From: Stramonita haemastoma
Lineage: Eukaryota > Mollusca > Gastropoda > Neogastropoda > Muricidae
Direction: 5' to 3'
DNA: 64,000 nt
Assembly: GCA_030674155.1 (NCBI GenBank)
Contig: CM060325.1
Location: forward strand, 56,756,404-56,820,403
The position numbers and the translations under genes are program-made. Below the pieces are notes generated by a model. That model was not told where the DNA came from. It saw nothing but the letters and a program-made list of their open reading frames with translations, and searched no databases. This document shows, one piece after another, positions 22,154 through 29,597 of the stretch; position 1 is the first letter of the stretch, and each line of letters opens with the position of its first letter.

Positions 22154-22321
22154 TGTGTGTGTGTGCGTGTGTTTATTTTTCATGTAGAATTTTATTTTCT
22201 TTCTTTTTCTGATCTCTCACAGAAAGATGCATCCATCCTTCCTCCCCGGGTGAAGTCCAGAGCTCTGAGTCGAGAGGAGATGCGCGCACAGATTTCAGAG
22301 TATCTTCTGGAGGAGAGCTGA
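5908..22321 (+). CDS. CTU2: CTU2/NCS2, cytosolic tRNA 2-thiolation protein subunit 2 (14 coding exons)
   Basis: Partner of CTU1/NCS6 in the cytosolic complex that 2-thiolates wobble U34 of tRNA-Lys, -Glu and -Gln, with sulfur delivered by the URM1/MOCS3 pathway. Exons: 5908-5954, 7450-7536, 8093-8231, 9123-9174, 10479-10588, 11714-11892, 12830-12965, 13646-13695, 14963-15044, 16886-16977, 17931-17994, 20416-20540, 21767-21830, 22223-22321. All introns are GT-AG, phases are consistent, and the sum is 1326 nt (441 residues plus stop); the human protein is somewhat longer. Seen in the translation: N-terminal MCSVNEE as in animal CTU2; CxxC at 25-28 and CxxC at 44-47; a PP-loop-like SGGPASS at 77-83; the SKVVVADTATHLSIRIMT block; GDVMVVRPLR; C339/C342/C345 and C399/C402 as a C-terminal zinc-site candidate. 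Only the exon 1 donor is uncertain. The introns carry SINEs, LINE fragments and microsatellites. Confidence 0.95.
6116..6160 (+). repeat. (ATCT)n tetranucleotide
   Basis: (CTAT)n abutting CCTTAGTCCGGCGACCG, the reversed 3' end of a LINE. Confidence 0.9.
6155..6572 (-). mobile_element. LINE family E, RT C-terminal remnant (CTU2 intron 1)
   Basis: - strand frames encode LKRIVQAVEMRCFLRLL, ISYRDHISKEDV, and after a frame break GRPRKRWEDNI and LRKAEQREEWRELFVKSSEV. These are the conserved C-terminal tail motifs of RTE/Jockey-type ORF2 (EMRCxRRLL.ISYKDHV; GRxRKRWEDNI). Frameshifted and truncated. Confidence 0.82.
6577..6853 (+). repeat. Compound (CA)n array with GAGTGACATACACAG spacers
   Basis: (CA)n blocks separated three times by a short GAGTGACA(C/T)AC unit, i.e. 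a microsatellite with a higher-order repeat. CTU2 intron 1. Confidence 0.9.
6890..7260 (+). repeat. Interspersed repeat family G (partial) with (GT)n
   Basis: CAGCTAGAGCTCTTTCTCGTC..GAGGTTTACCGAGGATGAGA matches the start of the repeats at 14125, 53505 and 63550; (GT)n at 7021-7103. GGCCTTGATTTATAGTCTTA is a family B-like middle. Confidence 0.55.
7450..7536 (+). CDS. CTU2: CTU2 exon 2
   Basis: Acceptor TTGCAG, donor GTAAGT. Encodes the first zinc-ribbon half (CVKC) and VPVVVTRVNDAFC, the equivalent of the QPVVVIRAGDAFC region of vertebrate CTU2. It reads in phase 2 at both ends; the longer open frame here (to 7524) is a shadow. Confidence 0.9.
7624..7722 (+). repeat. (TATAA)n / (TA)n
   Basis: Pentanucleotide TATAA array in CTU2 intron 2. 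Confidence 0.92.
8093..8231 (+). CDS. CTU2: CTU2 exon 3 (PP-loop motif)
   Basis: Acceptor TTGCAG, donor GTAGGT. Encodes ECFLGYAVHKFRSAIGK, then VLVAYSGGPASSALLHF. The SGGPASS signature is the nucleotide-binding PP-loop of the adenine nucleotide alpha-hydrolase-like fold. ECF also completes the second CxxC begun in exon 2. Confidence 0.95.
8580..8825 (+). repeat. (CATG)n and (CA)n array
   Basis: GCATGCATG runs (8597-8650), then long (CA)n to 8825, in CTU2 intron 3. Confidence 0.93.
9123..9174 (+). CDS. CTU2: CTU2 exon 4
   Basis: Acceptor GTAACAG, donor GTGAGT; 52 nt. Encodes GINEAKLRFTVSVIHVD, the beta-strand after the PP-loop (vertebrate equivalent LRF..GVIFVDEG). Ends in phase 1; the split codon completes as Glu in exon 5. 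Confidence 0.9.
9175..10478 (+). other. CTU2 intron 4, no recognised element
   Basis: AT-rich unique-looking sequence; splice sites GTGAGT and TTTTTCAG. No repeat family or RNA recognised. Confidence 0.7.
10479..10588 (+). CDS. CTU2: CTU2 exon 5
   Basis: Acceptor preceded by a T-rich tract and CAG, donor GTGAGT. Encodes EFGLLSVSAEERKAKLEE and then MAQIVFQMGFPLFLTRLEE, a helical stretch as in the family (vertebrate: ILQATGFPWHVVALEEVF). Ends in phase 0. Confidence 0.9.
10779..10836 (+). repeat. (GA)n microsatellite
   Basis: Pure GA run in CTU2 intron 5. Confidence 0.95.
11044..11365 (+). mobile_element. Interspersed repeat family D, copy 1 (CTU2 intron 5)
   Basis: TCAAATGCTCAGACAGCAGC, GCGCCTGACAAGTCAGGCC, GGCAGGAGAATGGACCAAG, AACAAAGAGAGGGATAGAGC, GAATTTCCAGAAGGTGGG and a CCCCATGGGC end. 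The same order and length (about 320 bp) recur at 40277, 42130 (reverse) and 57615. Class unknown: no A/B boxes or TIRs seen. Confidence 0.75.
11714..11892 (+). CDS. CTU2: CTU2 exon 6
   Basis: Acceptor TGTGCAG, donor GTGAGT. Encodes GMKVSDTEGAKGSDAVLC and on to ADVNSVLERSDAGLLSSM and SISAKEEFLRVLK. The middle is variable; the end matches the segment before the conserved SKV block in CTU2 proteins. Ends in phase 2. Confidence 0.9.
11948..12007 (+). repeat. (GT)n
   Basis: GT run directly before a family B SINE end, CTU2 intron 6. Confidence 0.93.
12010..12132 (-). mobile_element. SINE family B, 3' part
   Basis: TTTATATCGAGGATAATGG, AATAAGCACTCTTGTGC and CATCCAGTCCCCATGTGTAT: reverse of the family B 3' end. 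Confidence 0.78.
12345..12770 (+). mobile_element. SINE family B, diverged near-full-length copy
   Basis: Diverged tRNA-like head, then CCTGGAGTTAACATCAGTAC, GAGACTATAAACTGGCGCC, AAAAGTAGGCCAGAACC, GCTCATTCCGTTATCCTCGA and TATAAAAGAATAAATAATAA with an (AAATG)n/(AAATA)n tail. CTU2 intron 6. Confidence 0.72.
12830..12965 (+). CDS. CTU2: CTU2 exon 7 (conserved SKV block)
   Basis: Acceptor TGTGCAG, donor GTAAGT directly before a (GT)n tract. Encodes NQLLVGVARERGVSKVVV and ADTATHLSIRIMTDMAKG, the best-conserved part of the family (vertebrate GYSKVMTGDSCTRLAIKLMT). Phase 1 nt in, phase 0 out. Confidence 0.95.
12975..13078 (+). repeat. (GT)n with GTTGT breaks
   Basis: Begins 10 bp after the exon 7 donor; followed by a family B 3' end (13080-13136, - strand, GAGGATAATGGAATAAGC). 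Confidence 0.93.
13360..13430 (+). repeat. (CA)n
   Basis: CA run in CTU2 intron 7. Confidence 0.95.
13646..13695 (+). CDS. CTU2: CTU2 exon 8
   Basis: 50-nt exon, acceptor TGTGCAG, donor GTAAGC. Encodes SIGDERYGDVMVVRPL plus a split Arg; vertebrate equivalent GDVVVVRPMRD. Too short for ordinary open-frame searches. Confidence 0.92.
13754..14038 (-). mobile_element. SINE family A, copy 2, in CTU2 intron 8
   Basis: Same structure as the 1331-1620 copy. Perfect 12-bp target-site duplication AACCCACATTAA at 13742-13753 and 14039-14050. Antisense to CTU2. Confidence 0.9.
14125..14500 (+). repeat. Interspersed repeat family G, longest copy (CTU2 intron 8)
   Basis: GGCTAGAGCTTGGAGGTTCA-CCAATGGTGAGATTTTTG start, later GAACCCCAGGATCTCATTTC and GTTAACTCCAGGGGAAAAAT, ending in AAATTCAGGCTGCTGTCCC, which overlaps the start of the F repeats. 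F and G are probably parts of one element. Confidence 0.6.
14764..14940 (+). repeat. (GT)n and (GCAT)n, close to CTU2 exon 9
   Basis: GT run 14764-14817, GCATGCATGCATGC, second GT run ending 20 bp before the exon 9 acceptor, which itself reads ACACACAG. Confidence 0.9.
14963..15044 (+). CDS. CTU2: CTU2 exon 9
   Basis: Acceptor ACACACAG, donor GTGAGG. Encodes RELNLKEVEEYNRLQK and VESVSIPHLREK, corresponding to the LKEVAFYNRLFSVPSVF region of vertebrate CTU2. Confidence 0.92.
15066..15175 (-). mobile_element. SINE family B, 3' end
   Basis: (TTTA)n then CTGAGGATAATGGAATAAGC, reverse of the family B terminus. Confidence 0.7.
15545..15690 (+). repeat. (CA)n/(CCCA)n compound array
   Basis: CACCCACCCACACACCC and CA runs abutting a family B copy. 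Confidence 0.92.
15688..15988 (-). mobile_element. SINE family B, near full length with intact A and B boxes
   Basis: On the - strand: GGGATAGCCTAGTGGTCAGA (A box) and GGGTTCGATTCC (B box), then GGAGTTAACATCAATGCTGA, GAGACTATAAACCGAGGCCC, AGTAGGCCATTGTGTGCC and ACACATGGAGACTGGATGG, where (CA)n replaces the usual AT-rich tail. CTU2 intron 9. Confidence 0.85.
16184..16305 (+). repeat. Chain of pentanucleotide repeats
   Basis: (GGATT)n, then (GTACT)n, (GTATT)n, (GCATT)n, each differing from the last by one or two bases; CTU2 intron 9. Confidence 0.9.
16360..16650 (+). repeat. Interspersed repeat family F, copy 1
   Basis: AAGACAACCTGCACTCTCC, GGAGAAGAAACTCCCTCTG, GAGTATGGTGAAGTACTTGA, GATTCCCAGGTTGGATGAGT and CCACAGGGTGTTAAACTGAG; matches 17330-17640 and, reversed, 30630-30910 and 21430-21500. 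Confidence 0.6.
16886..16977 (+). CDS. CTU2: CTU2 exon 10
   Basis: Acceptor GACTGCAG, donor GTCAGT. Encodes WHRGNSIEQLTTTFITGLQ and then ENFPSTVPNIVR, equivalent to SIHRLMEAFILRLQTQFPSTV in vertebrates. Ends in phase 2. Confidence 0.93.
17015..17140 (-). mobile_element. SINE family A, partial copy 3a (3' part)
   Basis: Carries the 3' part of family A from GGTAAAGGTGTCCCAGAACC through GCGGCGCCCATCTCC (+ strand reading). Forms an inverted pair with 17148-17270. Confidence 0.8.
17148..17270 (+). mobile_element. SINE family A, partial copy 3b, inverted relative to 3a
   Basis: CTAGAGAAGCTGAGGTCTCT through GGGACACCTTTACCTTTACC in the sense orientation, then CAACTGTAAATGAGTACCTG, another piece of the same element. 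The arms with 17015-17090 are about 70 bp and nearly identical. Confidence 0.8.
17330..17640 (+). repeat. Interspersed repeat family F, copy 2 (CTU2 intron 10)
   Basis: GTTGGAGTATGGAGGCCTAT, CATTCCCAGGTGGGATGAG, TGGGTGATCTCCAGGGTGTT in the same order as copy 1. Confidence 0.6.
17931..17994 (+). CDS. CTU2: CTU2 exon 11 (C-terminal cysteine cluster)
   Basis: Acceptor ATTTGCAG, donor GTGCGT. Encodes TSAKLGQEEGREACGQCSM, then CQ. C339, C342 and C345 probably form half of a zinc site completed by the CxxC of exon 13. Confidence 0.9.
18000..18333 (-). mobile_element. LINE family E, RT C-terminal remnant (CTU2 intron 11)
   Basis: - strand reads AAACTGAAGTGGTATGGGCA, CAGGGCTTGCCAAGACGATT, GAGTGGACAGGCCTCAGGC and ends at CTACGGGATAGAGG: the KWYGHVTR / GRQRKRWEDNI / EWTGL tail of an RTE-like ORF2, partly degenerate. 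Confidence 0.78.
18334..18805. mobile_element. Candidate piggyBac-type MITE
   Basis: 472 bp bounded by TTAA. Ends TTAACTCTTGGAGGACGGCC and, reversed, TTAACTCACTCGGGACAGCC are an imperfect inverted repeat. TTAA targets and TTAAC-starting ends are a piggyBac hallmark. No transposase remains. It abuts the LINE E copy and may be inserted into it. Confidence 0.45.
19310..19425 (+). mobile_element. LINE family E, 3' end
   Basis: GAATGGACATGCCTAGAACTC, CCCTGAGAAAGGTAGAACAG and GTCAAGTCTTCAGGGGTGCC, ending in CCAGACAGACAG where the tetranucleotide array begins. Nearly identical to 57230-57340. Confidence 0.82.
19422..19542 (+). repeat. (GACA/GATT/GACT)n tetranucleotide array
   Basis: GACAGACAGATT then (GACT)n, continuous with the LINE E 3' end; CTU2 intron 11. 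Confidence 0.93.
20416..20540 (+). CDS. CTU2: CTU2 exon 12 (variable linker)
   Basis: Acceptor TGTGCAG, donor GTAAGT. Encodes SSLDTNVGDASALRAVEIS and an Ala/Thr-rich tail (AAVSAAATTATNTDSD), a low-complexity insert between the two halves of the C-terminal cysteine cluster. Ends in phase 2. Confidence 0.88.
20570..20695 (+). mobile_element. SINE family B, 3' part
   Basis: AATGGGAACAGATGACAATA, CTGCATACACACGGGGACTG, TATCCCATTATCCTCGATAT and AAAAGAATAAAATAAATAAA; CTU2 intron 12, 30 bp past the donor. Confidence 0.78.
21190..21340 (+). mobile_element. CR1/L2-like LINE 3' tail
   Basis: AATTCGAATTTGCTAAAAC, GGTCGAATGCAAGCATTTTG and GATATAGCGCTATATAAGTT then (ATT)n: same tail as the LINE at 4087-5090. 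Confidence 0.8.
21767..21830 (+). CDS. CTU2: CTU2 exon 13
   Basis: Acceptor TTTGCAG, donor GTAAGT. Encodes LTVDGIKASLCYGCRLMM then KGL. LCYGCRL carries CxxC (399-402), typical of the CTU2 C-terminus. Confidence 0.92.
21961..22170 (+). repeat. (TA)n/(GA)n/(GT)n cluster before the last CTU2 exon
   Basis: TATATA-GAGAGA-TCTCTC (short hairpin-forming), (TA)n 22020-22081 and (GT)n 22116-22170, ending about 50 bp before the exon 14 acceptor. Confidence 0.92.
22223..22321 (+). CDS. CTU2: CTU2 exon 14 (stop codon)
   Basis: Acceptor TCTCACAG. Encodes KDASILPPRVKSRALSREE, then MRAQISEYLLEES and TGA at 22319-22321. The LPP..SR.E.R.QI.E.LLE pattern is the family's usual end. Confidence 0.93.
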   Translation, partial: KDASILPPRVKSRALSREEMRAQISEYLLEES

Positions 22322-22331
22322 TAACTGCTCT

Positions 22332-22369
22332 TTTTTTTTGGGAGGGGGGGGGGGGGGGTGGAAGGGAGA

Positions 22370-22424
<55 letters not shown>
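22332..22424 (+). repeat. T9-G19-like homopolymers and (GA)n in CTU2 3' UTR
   Basis: T run, G-rich run and (GA)n between the stop codon and the poly(A) signal. Confidence 0.9.
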
Positions 22425-22428
<4 letters not shown>

Positions 22429-22522
22429 CTATAAGTGCTTTGTATCATGTGAATGTGGGGTAATTCTTTATTTATTGTTTTTTTTAAATGATGCACAAGA
22501 TGAGGAGGAAGACTGAGACTGA

Positions 22523-22528
22523 AATAAA
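22523..22528 (+). terminator. CTU2 poly(A) signal
   Basis: AATAAA about 200 nt after the CTU2 stop, followed by a T-rich/GT-containing stretch (ttttgttggctttttg). The implied short 3' UTR contains the (GA)n tract at 22373-22424. Confidence 0.7.
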
Positions 22529-22599
22529 GGACTTGCTTTATCTAACTTTTGTTGGCTTTTTGTTTTTTCACTTGGTCAAAAAGACTCTGTGAGTGTGTG

Positions 22600-22822
22600 T
22601 GATTTGATTTATTTATTCTTTTATATTGAGGATAATGGAATAAGCACACTTGTGCTTTTTTACGTCCAGTTCCTGTACGTATGCAGTTTTTGTAAATGTT
22701 TCTGTTCCCATCAGCACACGATGGCCTACTCTTATAAAAAGAGGAACAGGATTTAAGTGCGCAAGATGTTCCGCGTGCGTTCGCACATGGGGCCTCGGTT
22801 TAAAGTCTCATCCGAAGGACTT
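22600..22822 (-). mobile_element. SINE family B, 3' two thirds
   Basis: TTATATTGAGGATAATGGAA, GATGGCCTACTCTTATAAAA, ATGTTCCGCGTGCGTTCGC and GGGGCCTCGGTTTAAAGTC, starting 70 bp after the CTU2 poly(A) signal. Confidence 0.8.
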
Positions 22823-22845
22823 GTTGTGTGTGTGCACATGTGCGA

Positions 22846-22876
<31 letters not shown>

Positions 22877-23142
22877 CGCGTGCGTTTCTTTTTAATGTAA
22901 ATAACATCTTACATACTCTCTTTGTTAAAATTTTTTTTTTTGTTCATTCATTTGCTTTATCTAAGACTTTGTTTTGAATAGTGGGGGATTGCCTCCCTTG
23001 CAGAAGCACAAGGCTGTATTACTGAAAGGGACACGGCAGTGAATTGTGTGAGGCTCTGTAGAGGTGCTGACTTGGCCCAACAAAAATACTTTTTACCTTC
23101 ATGGTGAACTGCAGGAGTTCTACAGCTACTTTATTATATAGG

Positions 23143-23430
23143 TAAAAAGGTAAAGGTGTTCCATAACCTAGGCGGTCGTAGGGGAGCGAGGCATCAGAGA
23201 CCTCAGTTCTCTAGGGGTCAGCATATTGAGGGCGGCGCCCATTTCCTCTCCCTCGCTGCTTTGCCTTCCCTGACCCTAAAGAGGGCAAGTGCCATTGACA
23301 GCTGGGTGAATTGTACTGATGCCAAGGCATGCAAACGGTCGCCCATCCAACTGGTAACCATGCTTGACGCTGCTTAACTTGACTTGGGGAAAGCGAGCGC
23401 TCTGACCACTGAGCTATCCCGCCCCCATAT
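23143..23430 (-). mobile_element. SINE family A, copy 4, downstream of CTU2
   Basis: Full-length copy with tRNA-like GAGCTATCCCG and 5S-like CGGTCGCCCATCCAACTGG blocks (+ strand reading). Perfect 12-bp target-site duplication TTTATTATATAG at 23130-23141 and 23431-23442. Confidence 0.88.
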
Positions 23431-23549
23431 TTTATTATATAGAGGCCACATTCCCTGCACTAACTACGAATTTGTTGCAGAGATGGGTCATCTCCACTCT
23501 GTTACATCAATGTACCATCTGGAAATAAAAGTTTGACTTGACTTGACTT

Positions 23550-25392
23550 GTTACTACGTGATGATGATCAGTGAAGGTAATGGGTTACTACTTGATGATC
23601 AGTGAAGGTAATGGGTTACTACTTGATGATCAGTGAAGGTAATGGGTTACTACTTGATGATGATCAGTGAAGGTAATGGGTTACTACTTGATGATGATCA
23701 GTGAAGGTAATGGGTTACTACTTGATGATGATCAGTGAGGGTAATGGGTTACTACTTGATGATGATCAGTGAAGGTAATGGGTTACTACTTGATGATCAA
23801 TGAAGGTAATGGGTTACTACTTGATGATCAGTGAAGGTAATGGGGTTACTACTTGATGATCAGTGAAGGGTAATGGGTTACTACTTGATGATCAGTGAGG
23901 GTAATGGGTTACTACTTGATGATCAGTTAGGGTAATGGGTTACTACTTGATGATCAATGAAGGTAATGGGTTACTACTTGATGATAGTGAAGGTGATGGG
24001 TTACTACTTGATGATGATCAGTAAAGGTGATGGGTTACTACTTGATGATCATTAAGGTAACGGGTTACTACTTGATGATCAGTGAAGGTAATGGGTTACT
24101 ACTTGATGATCATCAATAAGGTAATGGGTTACTCTTGATGATCAGTGATGGTAATGGGTTACTACTTGATGATCAATGAAGGTAATGGGTTACTACTTGA
24201 TGATCAATGAAGGTAATGGGTTACTACTTGATAATCAGTGAAGGTAATGGATTACTACTTGATGATATCAGTGAAGGTAATGGGTTACTACTTGATGATG
24301 ATAATTAGTGAAGGTAATGGGTTACTACTTGATGATGATAATTAGTGAAGGTAATGGGTTACTACTTGATGATGATAATTAGTGAAGGTGATGGGTTACT
24401 ACTTGATGATGATCAGTGAAGGTATGGGTTACTACTTGATGATGATCAGTGAAGGTAATGGGTTACTACTTGATGATACAGTGAAGGTAATGGGTTACTA
24501 CTTGATGATGAATTTAGTGAAGGTGATGGGTTACTACTTGATGATGATAATTAGTGAAGGTAATGGGTTACTACTTGATGATGATAATTAGTGAAGGTGA
24601 TGGGTTACTACTTGATGATGATAATTAGTGAGGTAATGGGTTACTACTTGATGATGATAATTAGTGAAGGTAATGGGTTACTACTCGATGATGATCAGTG
24701 AAAGTGATGGGTTACTACTTGATGATGATCAGTGAAGGTAATGGGTTACTACTTGATGATGACAGTGAAGGTAATGGGTTACTACTTGATGATGATCAGT
24801 GTAAATGTGGTTACTACTTGATGATGATCAGTGAGGGTAATGGGTTACTACTTGATGATCAGTGAAGGTAATGGGTTACTACTTGATGATCAGTGAAGGT
24901 AATGGGTTACTACTTGATGATCAAGTAAAGGTAATGGGTTACTACTTGATGATGATCAATGAAGGTAATGGGTTCTACTTGATGATCAATGAAGGTAATG
25001 GGTTACTACTTGATGATGATCAATGAAGGTAATGGGTTACTACTCGATGATCAGTGAAGGTAATGGGTTACTACTTGATGATGATCAGTGAGGTAATGGG
25101 TTACAACTTGATGATGATCAGTGAAGGTAATGGGTTACTACTTGATGGTGATCAGTGAAGGTAATGGGTTACTACTTGATGATGATCATGAAGGTAATGG
25201 GTTACTACTTGATGATGATCAGTGAGGGTAATGGGTTACTACTTGATGATGATCAATGAAGGTAATGGGTTACTACTTGATGATCATGAAGGTAATGGGT
25301 TACTATGATGATCATGAAGGTAATGGGTTACTACTTGATGATGATCAATGAAAGGTGATGGGTTACTACTTGATGATCAGTGAAGGTAATGG
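23550..25392 (+). repeat. Minisatellite, 31-37 bp unit, about 54 copies
   Basis: Unit core GGTAATGGGTTACTACTTGA then TGATCAGTGAA. Variants carry one or two extra GAT triplets or ATAATTAGTGAA in place of ATCAGTGAA; variants cluster (ATAATTAG forms lie mainly at 24300-24670). It starts right after a TTGACTTGACTTG retroelement tail. No consistent frame, so not coding. Confidence 0.97.
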
Positions 25393-25399
25393 GGTTGCA

Positions 25400-28305
25400 A
25401 CAGGCATACACATCAGTGCACTCAGCAAAACCATTCCTCTTCTTTTTTCTTCTCTTTTATTGAGAGTGGTGGAAGAAGTGACGACAGCCACCTGGTATTT
25501 CCATAGGATCAGCTGCAACCACCTTACCCACCCAATGATACATACAACACTTTTTGTGAGTTAGTGACTTTTTTTTTTTTCAACAGGGGAGGAAAAATAG
25601 ACATTGGGGTTGAGGAGGAATATCCATCATTACTCTTATAGTAGATCTGACACATAATACATTTCATGATATCAAACAACTCCAGTCCAAACATGCAGCA
25701 TATTTTGATGCAGTTGTTGCGACTGGCGGCTTGTAGGCAAAAAAAGGGGAAAAAAGCCAGAACTGTGCCTCCCCCAACCTCCAAAAGCACAAGCACCCGT
25801 CCAGCGGACAGCGTCTTCAGTATACATGGCACATGAGGGCGAAAAAATACAGACACAAGAAACAACAGAGCAGGAAAAAAAAACTATGGAACAAGTGGAC
25901 TGATAGAAAATGATGGTCCTTTGGTGTGTTTTTGATAATGTTTTAAGCGCGACTGTGTTGTGTGTGGTGGTGTGTGGTGTGTGTGTGTGTTGTGGTGTTT
26001 GTGTTGTGTGTGTGTGTGAGAGAGAGAGCTCTCTGAAAGAATTTATTCCTAAAGGCCAATGGGTTGCTGATCAATACACTGAATAAGGAAACTGAGTACC
26101 TTCGTTTTGTCACTAATACCACAGTCAAGGTCTGTTAGCTTCCTTGAGCAATGCTTTTTATTGGAAAGAATACTTTAGTGTATTGGACAATGTGCATGCC
26201 AGTCTTCAAGCAGTTTTATAATGATTTCAAGTTTGTAAAAATGAATTGAGGATCAGTGAACTGTCTACAATCAGAACATTTTAAGAAAAGGCGAAAAAGT
26301 TTTGGGTCAATCCTAAGCAGAGAATACTTGACTCATGAAGTGTCACAACTCCCATCATTTTGTCAAGTCACTTGTGCCATTTTTCCAGCTCTGTTGAGTC
26401 CTGCACCTTATGCACCTCTCCCCAAAAAACAATGTCCATTTACAAAGTCTGCCTCCTCACAGCATCGTAAGCAACCATACCAGTGACCGGAACAAAAAAC
26501 TGAGCTGTCAAAGCTCACAAAATCCGAATCAGATCAGCCACAACACACAAACCTGAGTGCTTATATCATGAACAAAACAAGGCAGGAACAGGGGGGGGGG
26601 GGGGATTGTTTAAAAAAAAAAAGTGTCTTGACTAAAAATGCATGTGGATTATTTCAGAACCAAGAACGCCCCTCCCTTCTAACCCCTCATTGAGGTATAA
26701 AAAGGGAGACGTGTGCCTACCACAATCCATTATGATTTTGTTCGTAGCAATATATGTTGCCAGTGCTTGAGAGTTGAAGTGGTCATGAAGAATAATGCCT
26801 TTGATAACTCGATGACTACTGAGGGAATATAAAAGAAGTTACCAAATGAATTTATTTCATGAAATTCCAGGAGATATAGGATCTATGTCAAGCAACAAAC
26901 TTTTTCATCACTTAAAGCCCCCCTCCCAACACATCCCCAAAAAATAAGGCAGAAAAAAAAAGAAACCAAAAAATATCTGCCAATAAGAGTTTTGACATTA
27001 TCTGAAGTATTCCACTATCAAGCCTTTAAGACAAGGTTGTGATGAAGACAACAGTGCGTGTGTGTGTGTGTGTGTGTGTGCATGATTTCATTCGTGCAGA
27101 TTAAAACACACACACACACCAAAACGTAGTTCCCACAAAACCTGCCTTACTGCCTGCCTTGCTTTAGTCATTAAGATAAGCATTCACACTCCAAACTCCT
27201 TGGATGCTGCTTGGATTAAAAAAAAAAAAAAAAGGGTCCCAAAATGCAGGACACAACAAGGAGACGCTATTTGGATTTTCTGTTCCTCTCCTCAGGCTTA
27301 TCACAAAACAAAACTGGAAAAGGGTGATGTTCAGAGCAAACAAACGACATGCCCTTTCCATGTGACAATTGTCTACCGGATTTATATTCAAAACCACTCA
27401 ACAGTGGCCAACCAACCCCCCCCCTCCCCCCCAACAAAACCAACCCATCACCCCCCCAAAAAACAAACAAACAAGAGAAGCAAACACTGTTTGCCTTGCA
27501 TTGATGAAAACACATCCAAAGTCAAACAAGTATGCTTACAATGTCACCCAAGAAATAATTGACAAAATGACATTGAAACGGTCAAATCAACAACAACAAA
27601 GACAATTGAAAACTGTTCGTAATGGCTGGACGAAGGTTTGAACACAGTACATGTATATAAAAAAAATACCCAGCTTTCCTTTCAGTCTGTGCTATGTAGT
27701 GTGGAGCAACTTTTCCTGTTCTTTCTTTTTTGGATTAAAAAAAAAAAAAATTTCAGTTTCTATGAGAGAATTGTGGGATTATGCAAGTGATACGTATATA
27801 TCTGCTGTTCGTTTTGCAGATAATTCTAGCTATTACCGGGTAGTTGTAACCAAACTGTGTTTCATGATTTGAAATATTTCTTCACTGATCATTGCAAGTC
27901 TTCACTGTAATGACAGCAAGATTATAATGATCGCTTCATGTAGACATTCCTAGTCTTCATTTTCACATGAAGCAACAAAAAAAAAGAAGAAAATCGCACT
28001 GTGCGTCAGAGTCTTTAAAGTTATTGTTTCCAGCTGTCCTGGGGTTGAACAGAGAAGCTGAAGCTCTGTCAACACTTCTGATGAAGCATTATGTTACATT
28101 ATATATCCCACAGTTAACTCAACTGGCCACACAGCTGTCAGTTTTCCCCCATTTTTAGCTCCTCTCAGTGGCTAATTATTTCATCCCATCCCAGCCCAGG
28201 TGAAGCCAGCTGGTGCTAATTATAATAGGACTGACCACACTTGGACTAGGTAAAAGGAAAGGGTGTGCTAAATATAGCACTCTTGACTGAGTGATGTTGG
28301 ATTTG
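25400..28305. other. Intergenic, nothing recognised beyond simple repeats
   Basis: Short (GT)n at 25970-26020 and 27057-27080, poly(G) at 26590 and poly(C)-A junctions at 27415-27470. Small open frames carry no motifs. Confidence 0.5.
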
Positions 28306-28309
28306 TGCG

Positions 28310-28615
28310 CTGTGGCCATGGATGACTCCACAACCAGCCCTCTCCCTGTGTCTGTCTTCTGCCTCTGGCAGTACAGTGCTTCCTTCCTTCACTCAGCCTC
28401 AGTCCTGTCCAGTCTCAGATGATGTCCTCCCGCTCCTCCCATCCCCTTCTCATCTTTCACCCTTGCACTGTTTGTACTGTAAAGGACTGTCTGGCTATGT
28501 CCTTTTGATCATAAAATGTTCCCTGTACCACTTCGTTTTCGTCTCTTCATTGTGGTCAAGAGATCTTCACAGGCTGTGAGATCTCAGCTTGTCTGATTCT
28601 GTTGTTCACTTCTTC
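28310..28615 (-). mobile_element. LINE family E remnant, degenerate
   Basis: ACTCCACAACCAGCCCTCTC, CTCAGTCCTGTCCAGTCTC and GTGGTCAAGAGATCTTCAC follow the same order as in the 18000-18333 copy; no long frame is left. Confidence 0.65.
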
Positions 28616-29374
28616 GTTAGTAGTTTAGTCTTTGTAGGAGCTGCTGAGTTTTGTGATAGTACCTCACCCCCCAAAAAAAATTTATTTAAAAAAGTACCCA
28701 TTCCCATGGCCTGTGCCCTCTTCTCCATGTCTGCTGTCAAGGCTGAACATCTACAGGCATAGGAAATATGGAGATAACCAAGAAACGCATCAGTCAACAA
28801 CAAACAAAAAAAAAAAACAAAAAAAAGTGCATCAGTCAGGTCTTTGAGCTGAGAGTGATGGTCGCATGGGAGTTTTTTGACACTCGTCTTCCATGTAAAA
28901 GTTTTTAGATCCCAGTTTTTACGTCCGATGTATTGCTGCTACAGAGTAAAATCTCCACCACAGTACTGTGCCTGCACTCCAACTGTGTAATCTTGCACAC
29001 AGACTTCTTTCTCTTTTTCAATTTCTTACACATGACTGACAGTTCAGAAAATCGGCCTCTTTGACTGAGGTTGTGGGGAGTTAAAAAATCACCACAGCAA
29101 AATACATGTTTTTAAGTTTATCATCTTCAAAGCAGGCATAACCAAAAATTTATTCTAAAAAAAGAGCATTATTACCATCTATAAAAAAAACAACAACCAA
29201 AAATCCACAACCACAAGTAGTTTTGTGATGTGCAAATACATATCTACTAATACATAAATACAGAAAAGATACTGAGGCAAGCCACACATACAGAAACACA
29301 CATAGTAACACATTTTATTTTACTTTATCTTATACCACATTATGTCACTGCAGATTTCTCTGCCCATCAGTCTG

Positions 29375-29597
29375 GGTAAAAGGTATTAACATAACCTATG
29401 CGGTTATTGGGGGGAGAGGTGTCAGAGACCTCAGCTTCTCTAGGGGCCAGCATGTTGAAGGGCGGCGCCCATCTCCTCTCCCTCGCTGCTTTACTCCCTG
29501 ACCCTAAAGAGGGCAGGTACCCATGCTCACTGCTGCTTTACCTTACCTTAGGGAAAGTGAGTGCTCTGACCACTGAGCTATTGAATTCCTGTCCCCC
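29375..29597 (-). mobile_element. SINE family A, copy 5, internally deleted
   Basis: Has the CTCAGCTTCTCTAGGGGCCA and CCCTAAAGAGGGCAGGTACC blocks and the tRNA-like CTGACCACTGAGCTATT end, but the 5S-like block is missing. Confidence 0.75.

Noticed and set aside
24382..24591. 69-codon repetitive frame MGYYLMMISEG
   Set aside because: Read from the minisatellite; the frame breaks between units of 31, 34 and 37 bp.
23550..25392. CRISPR-like array of direct repeats
   Set aside because: Units are contiguous with no unique spacers, and the genome is animal; it is a minisatellite.
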